A DNA stretch of 10,020 nt from Peptococcaceae bacterium UBA7185 (GTDB lineage: Bacteria; Bacillota; Peptococcia; Peptococcales; Peptococcaceae), in NCBI GenBank assembly GCA_002491065.1, contig DKVF01000079.1, forward strand, positions 36,788 through 46,807, given 5' to 3'. The position numbers and the translations under genes are program-made. Every line of letters begins with the position of its first letter. The stretch's first letter is position 1. Below are positions 1 to 6,520 of the stretch, in pieces. The notes under the pieces are model-generated. The model ran no database searches. It was not told where the DNA came from and saw only the letters and a program-made list of their open reading frames with translations.

Positions 1-881
1 CCCAGCTTCAAAGCCATGCGGGTTGCCATGATACTGTTGCAGCCATGCGCAATGTTGGCAAAGGGACCGCCATGGATAAAGGCAGGGGTCTTTTCCAAAG
101 TCTGCACTAGATTTGGTTTCAACGCATCTTTTAAGAGCGCAGCCATAGCGCCCTGCGCATTGAGCTGTCCTGCAGTAACAGGCTCATCCTTATAGCTGTA
201 ACCGATTACAATACTTGCCAACTTATTTTTCAAATCATCAATATCGCTGGACAAGCATAAAATAGCCATAATCTCAGATGCGACTGTGATGTCAAAGCCA
301 TCTTCCCGAGGCGTTCCATTCGCTTTGCCGTGCAAGCCGCTGACAATATAGCGTAATTGACGATCATTCATATCAACGCAGCGTTTCCATGTAATACGCC
401 GCGGATCAATGCCCAATGCATTTCCCTGCTGAATATGATTGTCAATCATTGCAGCCAGTAAATTATTTGCTGCGCCAATGGCATGCATATCGCCGGTAAA
501 ATGCAGATTGATGTCTTCCATCGGCACGACTTGTGCATAACCGCCGCCGGCAGCACCACCCTTTACTCCAAACACCGGTCCTAAGGACGGTTCCCGCAAG
601 GCAATGACAGTCTTTTTGCCCATGGCAGACAGCGCATCACCCAAGCCCACCGTAGTGGTCGTTTTTCCTTCGCCGGCCGGAGTCGGATTAATTGCTGTAA
701 CCAAAATCAATTTGCCATTCGGCTTGTCCTGATATGTTTTCAGCATACGATAATCAATTTTAGCTTTATATTTGCCGTAATTTTCTACAAACTCATCATG
801 AATTTCTAATTTTTCAGCAATCTCATTGATCACCGCCATTTGTGTTTCCTGGGCAATTTCAATATCACTTTTAAAACCCAT
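1..881 (-). CDS. fhs: Formate-tetrahydrofolate ligase, N-terminal part (runs off left edge)
   Basis: This cytoplasmic enzyme ligates formate to tetrahydrofolate using ATP, giving 10-formyl-THF for one-carbon metabolism; in acetogens it is a step of the methyl branch of the Wood-Ljungdahl pathway. I translated the minus strand by hand: 293 complete codons are present and the frame is open to base 1, so about half of the usual 555-560 residues is seen. The P-loop PTPAGEGKTTTTVG lies at residues 66-79. It is followed by the family-typical REPSLGPVFGVKGGAAGGGYAQV (residues 96-118, given here as two joined blocks: REPSLGPVFG and VKGGAAGGGYAQV), INLHFTGDMHA and PAFIHGGPFANIAHGCNS near residue 266. 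The start is ATG at 881 with GGGAG about 9 nt upstream. It stands alone after the terminator at 1055-1093. Its presence does not prove acetogenesis, since many Bacillota use Fhs for purine synthesis. Identification is near certain. Confidence 0.97.
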   Translation of the reverse strand, partial: MGFKSDIEIAQETQMAVINEIAEKLEIHDEFVENYGKYKAKIDYRMLKTYQDKPNGKLILVTAINPTPAGEGKTTTTVGLGDALSAMGKKTVIALREPSLGPVFGVKGGAAGGGYAQVVPMEDINLHFTGDMHAIGAANNLLAAMIDNHIQQGNALGIDPRRITWKRCVDMNDRQLRYIVSGLHGKANGTPREDGFDITVASEIMAILCLSSDIDDLKNKLASIVIGYSYKDEPVTAGQLNAQGAMAALLKDALKPNLVQTLEKTPAFIHGGPFANIAHGCNSIMATRMALKL

Positions 882-948
882 ATCCCCATCTCCCTTAAGT
901 AAATATATTTATATTGTTTTTAATATACTCCTACGCTTTCCCTTTAAT

Positions 949-978
949 ATTTTAACATACCAGAATCGGTTCTGTCCC
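949..978 (-). promoter_or_regulatory. Candidate promoter of fhs with small dyad in spacer
   Basis: On the minus strand GGGACA (978-973) and TAAAAT (954-949) are separated by 18 bp, about 70 bp upstream of the fhs start. The -10 matches consensus at 5 of 6 bases and the -35 at 4 of 6. The spacer region includes the dyad CAGAA-N4-TTCTG (961-974), which could be an operator or chance. An alternative pairing, TTTACG with an extended TGG-TATGTT, uses the same DNA. Confidence 0.35.
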
Positions 979-1054
979 GTAAAATAATAAATTATTAGAT
1001 AAATTTTTTATATTATGCCTGGCCAGCCAGCAGCAAAAAAATCAATTCATTATA

Positions 1055-1093
1055 AAAAGACTCCAATCGTATTCAAACCGATTGGAGTCTTTT
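1055..1093 (-). terminator. Rho-independent terminator of the flavoprotein/transporter operon
   Basis: A perfect 15-bp stem (1055-1069 with 1079-1093) encloses a 9-nt loop. In the minus-strand RNA the stem is GC-containing in the middle and is followed by a run of U (from the A-run at 1054 and leftward). It lies 105 bp after the transporter stop and before the fhs promoter, so it ends the operon and insulates fhs. Confidence 0.88.
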
Positions 1094-1105
1094 GCGACGC
1101 AAAAT

Positions 1106-1183
1106 TTATGTGCTAACTCTCTTAAAGCGACCTAAAAATATTTCTGCCAAACTTTTTGAATCCTTTTCTAAAGAATCTTTCAT
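1106..1183 (-). CDS. Possible 25-residue peptide at the end of the operon
   Basis: Fifteen bases after the transporter stop codon an ATG at 1183 opens a 25-codon frame ending at TAA (1108-1106), before the terminator. The peptide is charged and helix-prone: it begins MKDSLEKDSKSL and ends GRFKRVST. The ribosome binding site is weak (TTTGAGACG, with GAG about 7 nt before ATG). It has no recognisable family. It could be a real small protein of the operon, or a random short frame in the 3' untranslated region. The only support is its position between stop and terminator and the plausible composition. Confidence 0.22.
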   Translation of the reverse strand: MKDSLEKDSKSLAEIFLGRFKRVST

Positions 1184-1197
1184 TTTACGTCTCAAAC

Positions 1198-2589
1198 CTA
1201 CAGGTATAAGAACCCTATGAATTTCCAGAAAGGAATCAATGCTACAATTAAGAAAACAAAAGTTAAAGCTATTTTCAAATACATCCCTTTCATAAAATGT
1301 TTCATTGTCATAACACCAAAACCAAAGTGAATTAAATATACACCTGATTCATATGGGAAGAATAATTGATCATAGGAAGACAACATTATAAAATATACGG
1401 CTTCCGGATTGATTCCTAAATTTAGCGCGACTGTCGCAAAGGGCAGCGTCATCGAAGCAATGATTGCATTTGGCGTCATGAACACATTCAAGATTACACC
1501 AATCACCCACATTGTCATCAAAACAAAAGCAGCACTCTTGTTAGTCAAATACGGCATTAAAATATCACATAAAATTTGTCCGATATTCAAATCCGCTGCA
1601 ACGTTTCCAATGGTAAAGCAGGCCGCAAGGAAAATGACAAATCCGTAATTAATTTTTTTGAGGTCATCTTCTGTCCCAATTTGAATGCCTGGTAAAAAGA
1701 AAATGGAGGCACATAATACAAAGCACCAACCAATTTGAATGCCATGCCAACTGCTGGTCAACAGGGAGAATACCAACAGCAGGCAAATACCAACTGTGAT
1801 GATTTCCTCTCTATTAAACTTGCCTAATTTTTTATACTCTTCAACAAAAAATTCTTTTCCTTGGATTTTATTTTGCGGCTTAAAAAGAATAGAAAACAAG
1901 AAAACGATAAGGATCGTAAATACAATCGTAGGAATATTTTTAATAATATAATCTAACCATGGCAGAGAATAAGGAAAAATACTGCTGCAAAGTTCTTCCA
2001 TCATCACAATATTTGAGCCGTACATAAACAGCCCTGCACTTGAACAAGCAAATGCCGATGTAAGCATAATTCCCGCTGCCTCAGAGGACTTACCCATATT
2101 TAATGTTTGAATTAAACTATAACATAGAGGTGCCAACAGGAAATGTACCTTTCCGGGTATTACCAATGTCAAAACGATTGCCGCCAAGGTAACGCCAAAT
2201 AAAATTCCGCGATAAGAGCCACCTGTCAAAATCATACACTTATATACCAATCTCTTGGCAATGCCTACCTTCACCATCATGTCTGAAAGCATAAAGCTTG
2301 CTAGTACCAGCCAAATCACGTGGTTACTGAAAGACTGAAACGCAACAGATGCTTTAGTTACACCTAATACCACATAACATACCGGCATTAAAATACCGAT
2401 TAACGTAATATTCAAATTGTTAAAAATCAAAGCAAAAATAAAGAATAAGGTAACAACCAGATACATCTTTATTTGTACTGTAAACACATCATTTACAGGA
2501 TAGAGATAAATAAGCAAGGGGATTCCCAAGTTAAACAGCCAAGCTAATACAACTTTTATATTTACATCTTTTTGAATAGAATTCGTCAT
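1198..2589 (-). CDS. DASS/SLC13-type anion transporter (organic acid permease), divergent
   Basis: This 463-residue integral membrane protein has about 11-12 hydrophobic segments, for example near residues 13-33, 42-75, 91-104, 127-145, 220-236, 264-280, 285-300, 314-333, 354-373 and 439-462. Its architecture, with two inverted halves and the block VAFQSFSNHVIWLVLASFMLSD (residues 82-103, read as VAFQSFSNH then VIWLVLASFMLSD), matches the divalent anion:sodium symporter family (CitT, SdcS, VcINDY). These import di- or tricarboxylates or sulfate. The SNT substrate/sodium motifs of classical members are not seen: the first position reads IPGKVHF (about 144-150) and the second MTPNAI (371-376). 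The substrate may therefore be an unusual anion. It starts at ATG 2589 with AGGAGGG 6 nt upstream, 23 bp after flavoprotein B, and is the last large gene of the operon. It probably feeds substrate to the flavoproteins or exchanges substrate for product. Family is fairly sure; substrate is unknown. Confidence 0.85.
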   Translation of the reverse strand: MTNSIQKDVNIKVVLAWLFNLGIPLLIYLYPVNDVFTVQIKMYLVVTLFFIFALIFNNLNITLIGILMPVCYVVLGVTKASVAFQSFSNHVIWLVLASFMLSDMMVKVGIAKRLVYKCMILTGGSYRGILFGVTLAAIVLTLVIPGKVHFLLAPLCYSLIQTLNMGKSSEAAGIMLTSAFACSSAGLFMYGSNIVMMEELCSSIFPYSLPWLDYIIKNIPTIVFTILIVFLFSILFKPQNKIQGKEFFVEEYKKLGKFNREEIITVGICLLLVFSLLTSSWHGIQIGWCFVLCASIFFLPGIQIGTEDDLKKINYGFVIFLAACFTIGNVAADLNIGQILCDILMPYLTNKSAAFVLMTMWVIGVILNVFMTPNAIIASMTLPFATVALNLGINPEAVYFIMLSSYDQLFFPYESGVYLIHFGFGVMTMKHFMKGMYLKIALTFVFLIVALIPFWKFIGFLYL

Positions 2590-2612
2590 AATATCCCTCC
2601 TAATCTGTTTCC

Positions 2613-4364
2613 TTATACGCGATGCTGTGCCGGCGCCTCAATCGTTTGCGGCGCTTTTTTATACGGTGTAGGAATCGTCTCTTGCGCTAAAGCCATCTGA
2701 GATTCATTTTTTTGCAAGACAACCCATTTAAGCCAATTCACATTGTCCATCATTGGATAGTCTTTTCTCCTGACACCTACCCTACTTTCTTTTCTCATAT
2801 ACTCACTGCGCAAAATCATTTCTGACACATCGAGCATACTTTCCACTTCGATTGCCTCTCTCAGTTCATGATAATCCCATGCTTTCATGTTTAGTAAATC
2901 TTCATTGCGTAGTTTCGCGATTTTTTCTATTGCTGCCTGCAAATGTTCTGCATCGCTATGCACCACATCATAGGGAATCATTGTCTTGAGTATATTTGCT
3001 TTTACCTCATCTGGTTTTTTACCATTGTCTTTTTGCAGATAAGCAAAGAGTGACTCTAATCTTGCCTGGCCAGCTTGTACATACCAATCATCCGACGGCT
3101 GCTCTTGCTCGCTTTGCATCAGATATTGGTTTACCGATTCACCAACCAGGCTGCCGCTTAATACGGCCCAGCCAAGTTCACAACCGCCAAAGGGATGCTG
3201 CATCGCCAACACCGGCGCACTGTTGTCGCCAACAACAAATAACCCGTCCACAGAAGCTTGATTATGATGATCAATCGCGACACCGCCCATACGGTTGGAA
3301 TGATCCGGTGTATAAGTTTGTTCAACGCCGTCCGCCACACAGATCAATTCCGTAAATGGATCGAGATTGTACTCTGATTTTACACGTTTCCACTGCGCGA
3401 TTCTCATACTTTTCATGACTTCTTTCGTGTAATCAGATACATTCGTATAGTCTTCATAAATTGGGCCTCTGCCTTCTTCTATCTCCCTCTTAATAGCCAT
3501 ATTTTGCCCTATTCTGCCCGCTTTTCTCATTTCTGGCGTCATATTTTGAAAAAAGTCTTCTCCCAGCCGGTTGATCATTCGTCCACCCATTTGATAACCG
3601 CTGCTGTTTGCAGTTGAAGAAAACAATGTACCATTATGCATTACCGTTCTAGGGCGTGAAATTGCACCGCCTCTATCAAAGGACATCATCTTAGCACCTG
3701 CATGATAAGCCAGCGAAAATCCCTCTCCGCAAACCTCAAATAAATCCTGCTGATAAGTACACGCGCCCGCCGCCAATACTACTGCCTTAGCCTGAAATAA
3801 GTAGGTTTCACCGTTTCTGTAATTTATACCTATCGCGCCATAAACATGATTGTCATGGCACAATACTTGCACAATACTGATTCGTTCATAGGTTCTCAGC
3901 TTTCTTTTCTCAATCTCCCGCCTTAAGGTATCTTGTGCTTGAGGTAAGTTGAATATTGTACATGGATTCCCTGTTCTCTCAATCCTCCAAAATTCATCTT
4001 CTTTGTCTGGATGGTGAGGAAAAATCATTTTCCCATACTGCTTGCCCAATCCATCCAACCACATGGCTTTTTTATAACTCTGCTCGATAAAAATCTGAAC
4101 CCATTGTTGGTCCACAGTATAATCTGAGTTTTCCACGTATTTTTGCATCCACATTTCCACGTCATCTTCTGGAAAACAAATTGTCATAGCATTACCGCCA
4201 CAGCAAGCCGTTGCACCGGACCACCCTATTTTCCCCTTGCTGACCATCACAATATCCTGCGTAAATTCCGAACTTGAAACTGCTGCCAATAAACCTGCAA
4301 TTCCGCCGCCAATGATCAGAATTTCACTGTGAACAATATGGTCGTATGTGTTAAAATTCTCCAT
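2613..4364 (-). CDS. FAD-dependent oxidoreductase, fumarate reductase/AprA-like (flavoprotein B)
   Basis: This 583-residue cytoplasmic flavoprotein has no Sec or Tat signal and no membrane segment. Seen in order: the Rossmann ADP-binding motif IIGGGIAG (17-24), a flavin loop WSGATACCGGN (48-58), KAVVLAAGACTY (193-204), MMSFDRGGAISRP (226-238), REIEEGRGPIYED (293-305), RMGGVAIDHH (358-367), GLFVVGD (374-380), QHPFGGCELGWAVLSG (389-404) and the C-terminal RKESRVGVRRKDYP (524-537). These are the landmarks of the succinate dehydrogenase/fumarate reductase/APS reductase flavoprotein superfamily. GRGPIY resembles AprA more than FrdA. The FrdA HPT substrate motif is replaced by DRGGAI, so plain fumarate reductase activity is not assured. 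It lies 14 bp after the ferredoxin gene, with AAGGAGG before ATG 4364. It is a clear paralogue of the protein at 4618-6351. It probably passes electrons between the ferredoxin and an unsaturated or oxidised organic acid. The substrate is inferred only in general terms. Confidence 0.9.
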   Translation of the reverse strand: MENFNTYDHIVHSEILIIGGGIAGLLAAVSSSEFTQDIVMVSKGKIGWSGATACCGGNAMTICFPEDDVEMWMQKYVENSDYTVDQQWVQIFIEQSYKKAMWLDGLGKQYGKMIFPHHPDKEDEFWRIERTGNPCTIFNLPQAQDTLRREIEKRKLRTYERISIVQVLCHDNHVYGAIGINYRNGETYLFQAKAVVLAAGACTYQQDLFEVCGEGFSLAYHAGAKMMSFDRGGAISRPRTVMHNGTLFSSTANSSGYQMGGRMINRLGEDFFQNMTPEMRKAGRIGQNMAIKREIEEGRGPIYEDYTNVSDYTKEVMKSMRIAQWKRVKSEYNLDPFTELICVADGVEQTYTPDHSNRMGGVAIDHHNQASVDGLFVVGDNSAPVLAMQHPFGGCELGWAVLSGSLVGESVNQYLMQSEQEQPSDDWYVQAGQARLESLFAYLQKDNGKKPDEVKANILKTMIPYDVVHSDAEHLQAAIEKIAKLRNEDLLNMKAWDYHELREAIEVESMLDVSEMILRSEYMRKESRVGVRRKDYPMMDNVNWLKWVVLQKNESQMALAQETIPTPYKKAPQTIEAPAQHRV

Positions 4365-4378
4365 TTTAAACCTCCTTT

Positions 4379-4597
4379 TTATATTCTGCCTCTTGCCGGC
4401 AAAGCAGTCGGACGCATGTTATCAATCTTGCACGCCTCTTTTGGACAAACCAGGAGACATAACGCACAACTTTGACAATCTTCTGGATATTTTACAAAAA
4501 CCTTTCCTTCTGCTATTGCAAATACATCATTGGGACAGATATCATAGCACTGCCCACAATTAACACATAACGTTTTATCTATTCCTTTTATCGACAT
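4379..4597 (-). CDS. 2x[4Fe-4S] ferredoxin, electron carrier for the flanking flavoproteins
   Basis: This 72-residue bacterial-type ferredoxin carries two complete cluster motifs: C11-x2-C14-x2-C17-x3-C21-P and C41-x2-C44-x2-C47-x3-C51-P. It should hold two low-potential [4Fe-4S] clusters in the cytoplasm. The 20-residue tail after the second motif ends ALPARGRI and is short and basic. It is far smaller than a fumarate reductase iron-sulfur subunit (FrdB) and lacks the 2Fe-2S domain, so it is closer in layout to a minimal AprB. The start is ATG 4597 with AAAGGAG 8 nt upstream. It sits 20 bp after flavoprotein A and 14 bp before flavoprotein B. This fits either a shared electron-transfer subunit or a soluble partner. 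Identification as ferredoxin is certain; its partners are inferred from position. Confidence 0.95.
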   Translation of the reverse strand: MSIKGIDKTLCVNCGQCYDICPNDVFAIAEGKVFVKYPEDCQSCALCLLVCPKEACKIDNMRPTALPARGRI

Positions 4598-4617
4598 AGT
4601 ATTGCTCCTTTCTACAG

Positions 4618-6351
4618 TTATAATCGCGTGACAAACGGTGTGTTCACTTCATCAGGAATCTCATATAAATTTTCAGGGATGCTTTCTGTAAAAAAGCACA
4701 TCTGATTCTCATGTTTCACAAATCCAATCCATTTTTTCCAATGTAAATTATCCATGAAAGGATAATCTTCTCGACGAACACCAACTCTGCTTTCTTTTCT
4801 ATATAATTCACTGGACACAATCATCACTGCCACATGGGCCATACTGTAAACCTCTAAAGCCTCCCGCAATTCGTGCAAATTCTCTGCTTTGGCTCTGGGC
4901 AAATCCTGTTGTATAAAATCATGAATTTTGTCCAGACATTGCACCATGGCTTTTTCGTTGCAATGACGAATATCATAAGGAATCATAATTTGAATTAGCA
5001 TTTCTTTCAATTCATCTGGCCTTACTCCATCTTTCTTTTCTAACAACGCCCTATAACGTGCCACTTCTTTTCTCACTTGAATATCGTTCAAATCACTTTG
5101 ACTATTCATGGTCATATCTGCACAATACTGTGCAACATATTTGCCAACACGGCCACCACTTAGCAAAGCCCAGCCCAAATCTGAACCATTGTAGGGATGT
5201 TGAAATGAAATTTTTGGACAAGATGCATCTCCCACTGCAAATAAACCCTCAATGCTTGTTTGTCCGGTACAGTCAATCCATACGCCACCCATACGGTTGC
5301 TCTGGTCTGGTGTAATAGTTTGCTCTACATGTTCCATCGGTATCGTTTCCACAAAAGGATTTTTGCCATATTCCAACTGCACACGCTTGACCGCCGCGCA
5401 CCGCAACTGGCTCAATACAGTTTTCACAGTATCCGGCAAATTGATAAAATCTTCATAAACAGGCCCCCTGCCTTGTTCGATTTCCCTTTGGATTGCTCTA
5501 TCCTGACCCATTCTGCCTAGTTTTTTCTCTTCCTCCGTCATGTGCTCCTTAATGTCTACACCTTCGCGATTCACCAACTTACTGCCCAATGCATTAGCCA
5601 TACTGCTGGAAGCCGAAGAACATAACAGTCCGCCTCGCATCACATCTTTCGGCCGCATGATGGCGCCGCCCCTATCAAAGGACATCATTTTCGCCCCGAT
5701 CTCATACGCCATCGTGTAGCCCTCTCCGCACACATCAAACAAATCTGCTTTATAAGTGCAACACCCCGTCGCCAATACAACGGCCTTTGCTTGAAACAGA
5801 TATACTTCCCCTGTGCGATAATGAATGCCAATGGCACCCGTGATTTTTCCTTCCTGTTCCAACAATTTAGTGATCATAATGCGTTCGTATAAAACTGCGT
5901 TTGAGGCTTTTAATTCTTTAGAAAAAGCTTTTAATGCAGAATATAGATTGCAGAGGACTGTGCGAAAAGGATTGATTGCACGATTGATTCTCCAAAAGGC
6001 TCCGTTCTGTTTTGGGAAAATTTCCAAACCATGTTTTTCGCCCAATTTTTCCAGCTTAAGCAATTGTGTATAACTTTCCTTTAGGAAAATCTCTATCCAA
6101 TTTTGGTCAGCTGTATAATCAGACGACTCAACAAAGGCTTTTAGCCAAAGAGCAGAATCATCTTCAGGAAAACAGACTGCAATATCATTCCCACCACAAA
6201 CTGCAGTTGAACCAGACCAACACATTTTCCCTTTATTGACCACGATTACTTTTTGTCCATACTCCAAACAGGAAATTGCTGCCATAGAACCTGCTAGTCC
6301 TGAACCAATGATCAGCACATCACCTGTTATAACATGTTTTATTTCATCCAT
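4618..6351 (-). CDS. FAD-dependent oxidoreductase, fumarate reductase/AprA-like (flavoprotein A)
   Basis: This 577-residue cytoplasmic flavoprotein is the first gene of the operon. Landmarks are IIGSGLAG (14-21), WSGSTAVCGGN (45-55), KAVVLATGCCTY (189-200), MMSFDRGGAIMRP (222-234), REIEQGRGPVYED (289-301), RMGGVWID (353-360), GLFAVGD (369-375), QHPYNGSDLGWALLSG (384-399) and RKESRVGVRREDYP (518-531). All are shared with flavoprotein B at matching spacing, so the two arose by duplication. There is no signal peptide, heme-binding CxxCH or FMN-binding domain, which separates it from secreted flavocytochrome-c-type reductases. I chose ATG 6351 rather than the upstream in-frame ATG at 6384, because AGGAGG lies 6 nt before 6351 and family alignment begins there. 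Transcription starts in the region shared with the LysR-type gene, so it is probably under that regulator. A heterodimer with flavoprotein B, or two enzymes with related substrates, are both possible. Confidence 0.9.
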   Translation of the reverse strand: MDEIKHVITGDVLIIGSGLAGSMAAISCLEYGQKVIVVNKGKMCWSGSTAVCGGNDIAVCFPEDDSALWLKAFVESSDYTADQNWIEIFLKESYTQLLKLEKLGEKHGLEIFPKQNGAFWRINRAINPFRTVLCNLYSALKAFSKELKASNAVLYERIMITKLLEQEGKITGAIGIHYRTGEVYLFQAKAVVLATGCCTYKADLFDVCGEGYTMAYEIGAKMMSFDRGGAIMRPKDVMRGGLLCSSASSSMANALGSKLVNREGVDIKEHMTEEEKKLGRMGQDRAIQREIEQGRGPVYEDFINLPDTVKTVLSQLRCAAVKRVQLEYGKNPFVETIPMEHVEQTITPDQSNRMGGVWIDCTGQTSIEGLFAVGDASCPKISFQHPYNGSDLGWALLSGGRVGKYVAQYCADMTMNSQSDLNDIQVRKEVARYRALLEKKDGVRPDELKEMLIQIMIPYDIRHCNEKAMVQCLDKIHDFIQQDLPRAKAENLHELREALEVYSMAHVAVMIVSSELYRKESRVGVRREDYPFMDNLHWKKWIGFVKHENQMCFFTESIPENLYEIPDEVNTPFVTRL

Positions 6352-6354
6352 ATG

Positions 6355-6363
6355 CTCCCTCCT
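6355..6363 (-). promoter_or_regulatory. Ribosome binding site deciding the flavoprotein A start
   Basis: The minus strand reads AGGAGGGAG here. The AGGAGG core is 6 nt before ATG 6351, whereas no such site precedes the in-frame ATG at 6384. This removes 11 residues from the longest open frame. Confidence 0.8.
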
Positions 6364-6410
6364 CATATAACGCATCTTGTCCATATATCAATTTTATGTA
6401 TTTTATTTTG

Positions 6411-6441
6411 TTATGTGTAGTGTGTAATTTCATGTAGAATT
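6411..6441. promoter_or_regulatory. Candidate LysR-type operator between divergent genes
   Basis: The 169-bp divergent intergenic region contains TTA-N11-TAA (6411-6427), matching the general T-N11-A LysR-type box with short inverted arms. The box also holds a tandem TGTGTAG/TGTGTAA repeat. It is directly followed by an imperfect dyad, AATT-N8-AATT (6426-6441). It sits about 60-75 bp upstream of flavoprotein A and about 80-110 bp upstream of the regulator, a normal place for a LysR recognition site. No stronger dyad was seen nearby. Assignment is by motif and position only. Confidence 0.4.
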
Positions 6442-6466
6442 TTCAAATGTTACAACAAAATACTTC

Positions 6467-6495
6467 TTGTATTGTTTCTTCTTATAAGTTATGAT
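6467..6495 (+). promoter_or_regulatory. Candidate promoter of the LysR-type gene
   Basis: TTGTAT (6467-6472), a 17-bp spacer and TATGAT (6490-6495) lie 25 bp before the ATG of the regulator. The -10 is 5 of 6 to consensus and the -35 is weak. The short leader still leaves room for the ribosome binding site at 6508-6513. Confidence 0.45.
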
Positions 6496-6520
6496 AAATA
6501 TATTAATAGGGGGCGATTCT

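Noticed and set aside
1019..1026. CTGGCCAG palindrome near the fhs promoter
   Set aside because: Eight bases is too short to distinguish from chance and it is outside the core promoter.
1409..1951. Plus-strand open frames of 79 and 70 codons inside the transporter gene
   Set aside because: They are antisense to a well-supported membrane protein, lack ribosome binding sites and have no recognisable sequence.
2996..3355. Plus-strand 119-codon and minus-strand 60-codon frames within flavoprotein B
   Set aside because: Both overlap the conserved RMGG and GLFVVGD region of the flavoprotein; composition is not protein-like.
4348..6073. Several plus-strand open frames over the ferredoxin and flavoprotein A
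   Set aside because: All are shadows of conserved coding sequence on the other strand.
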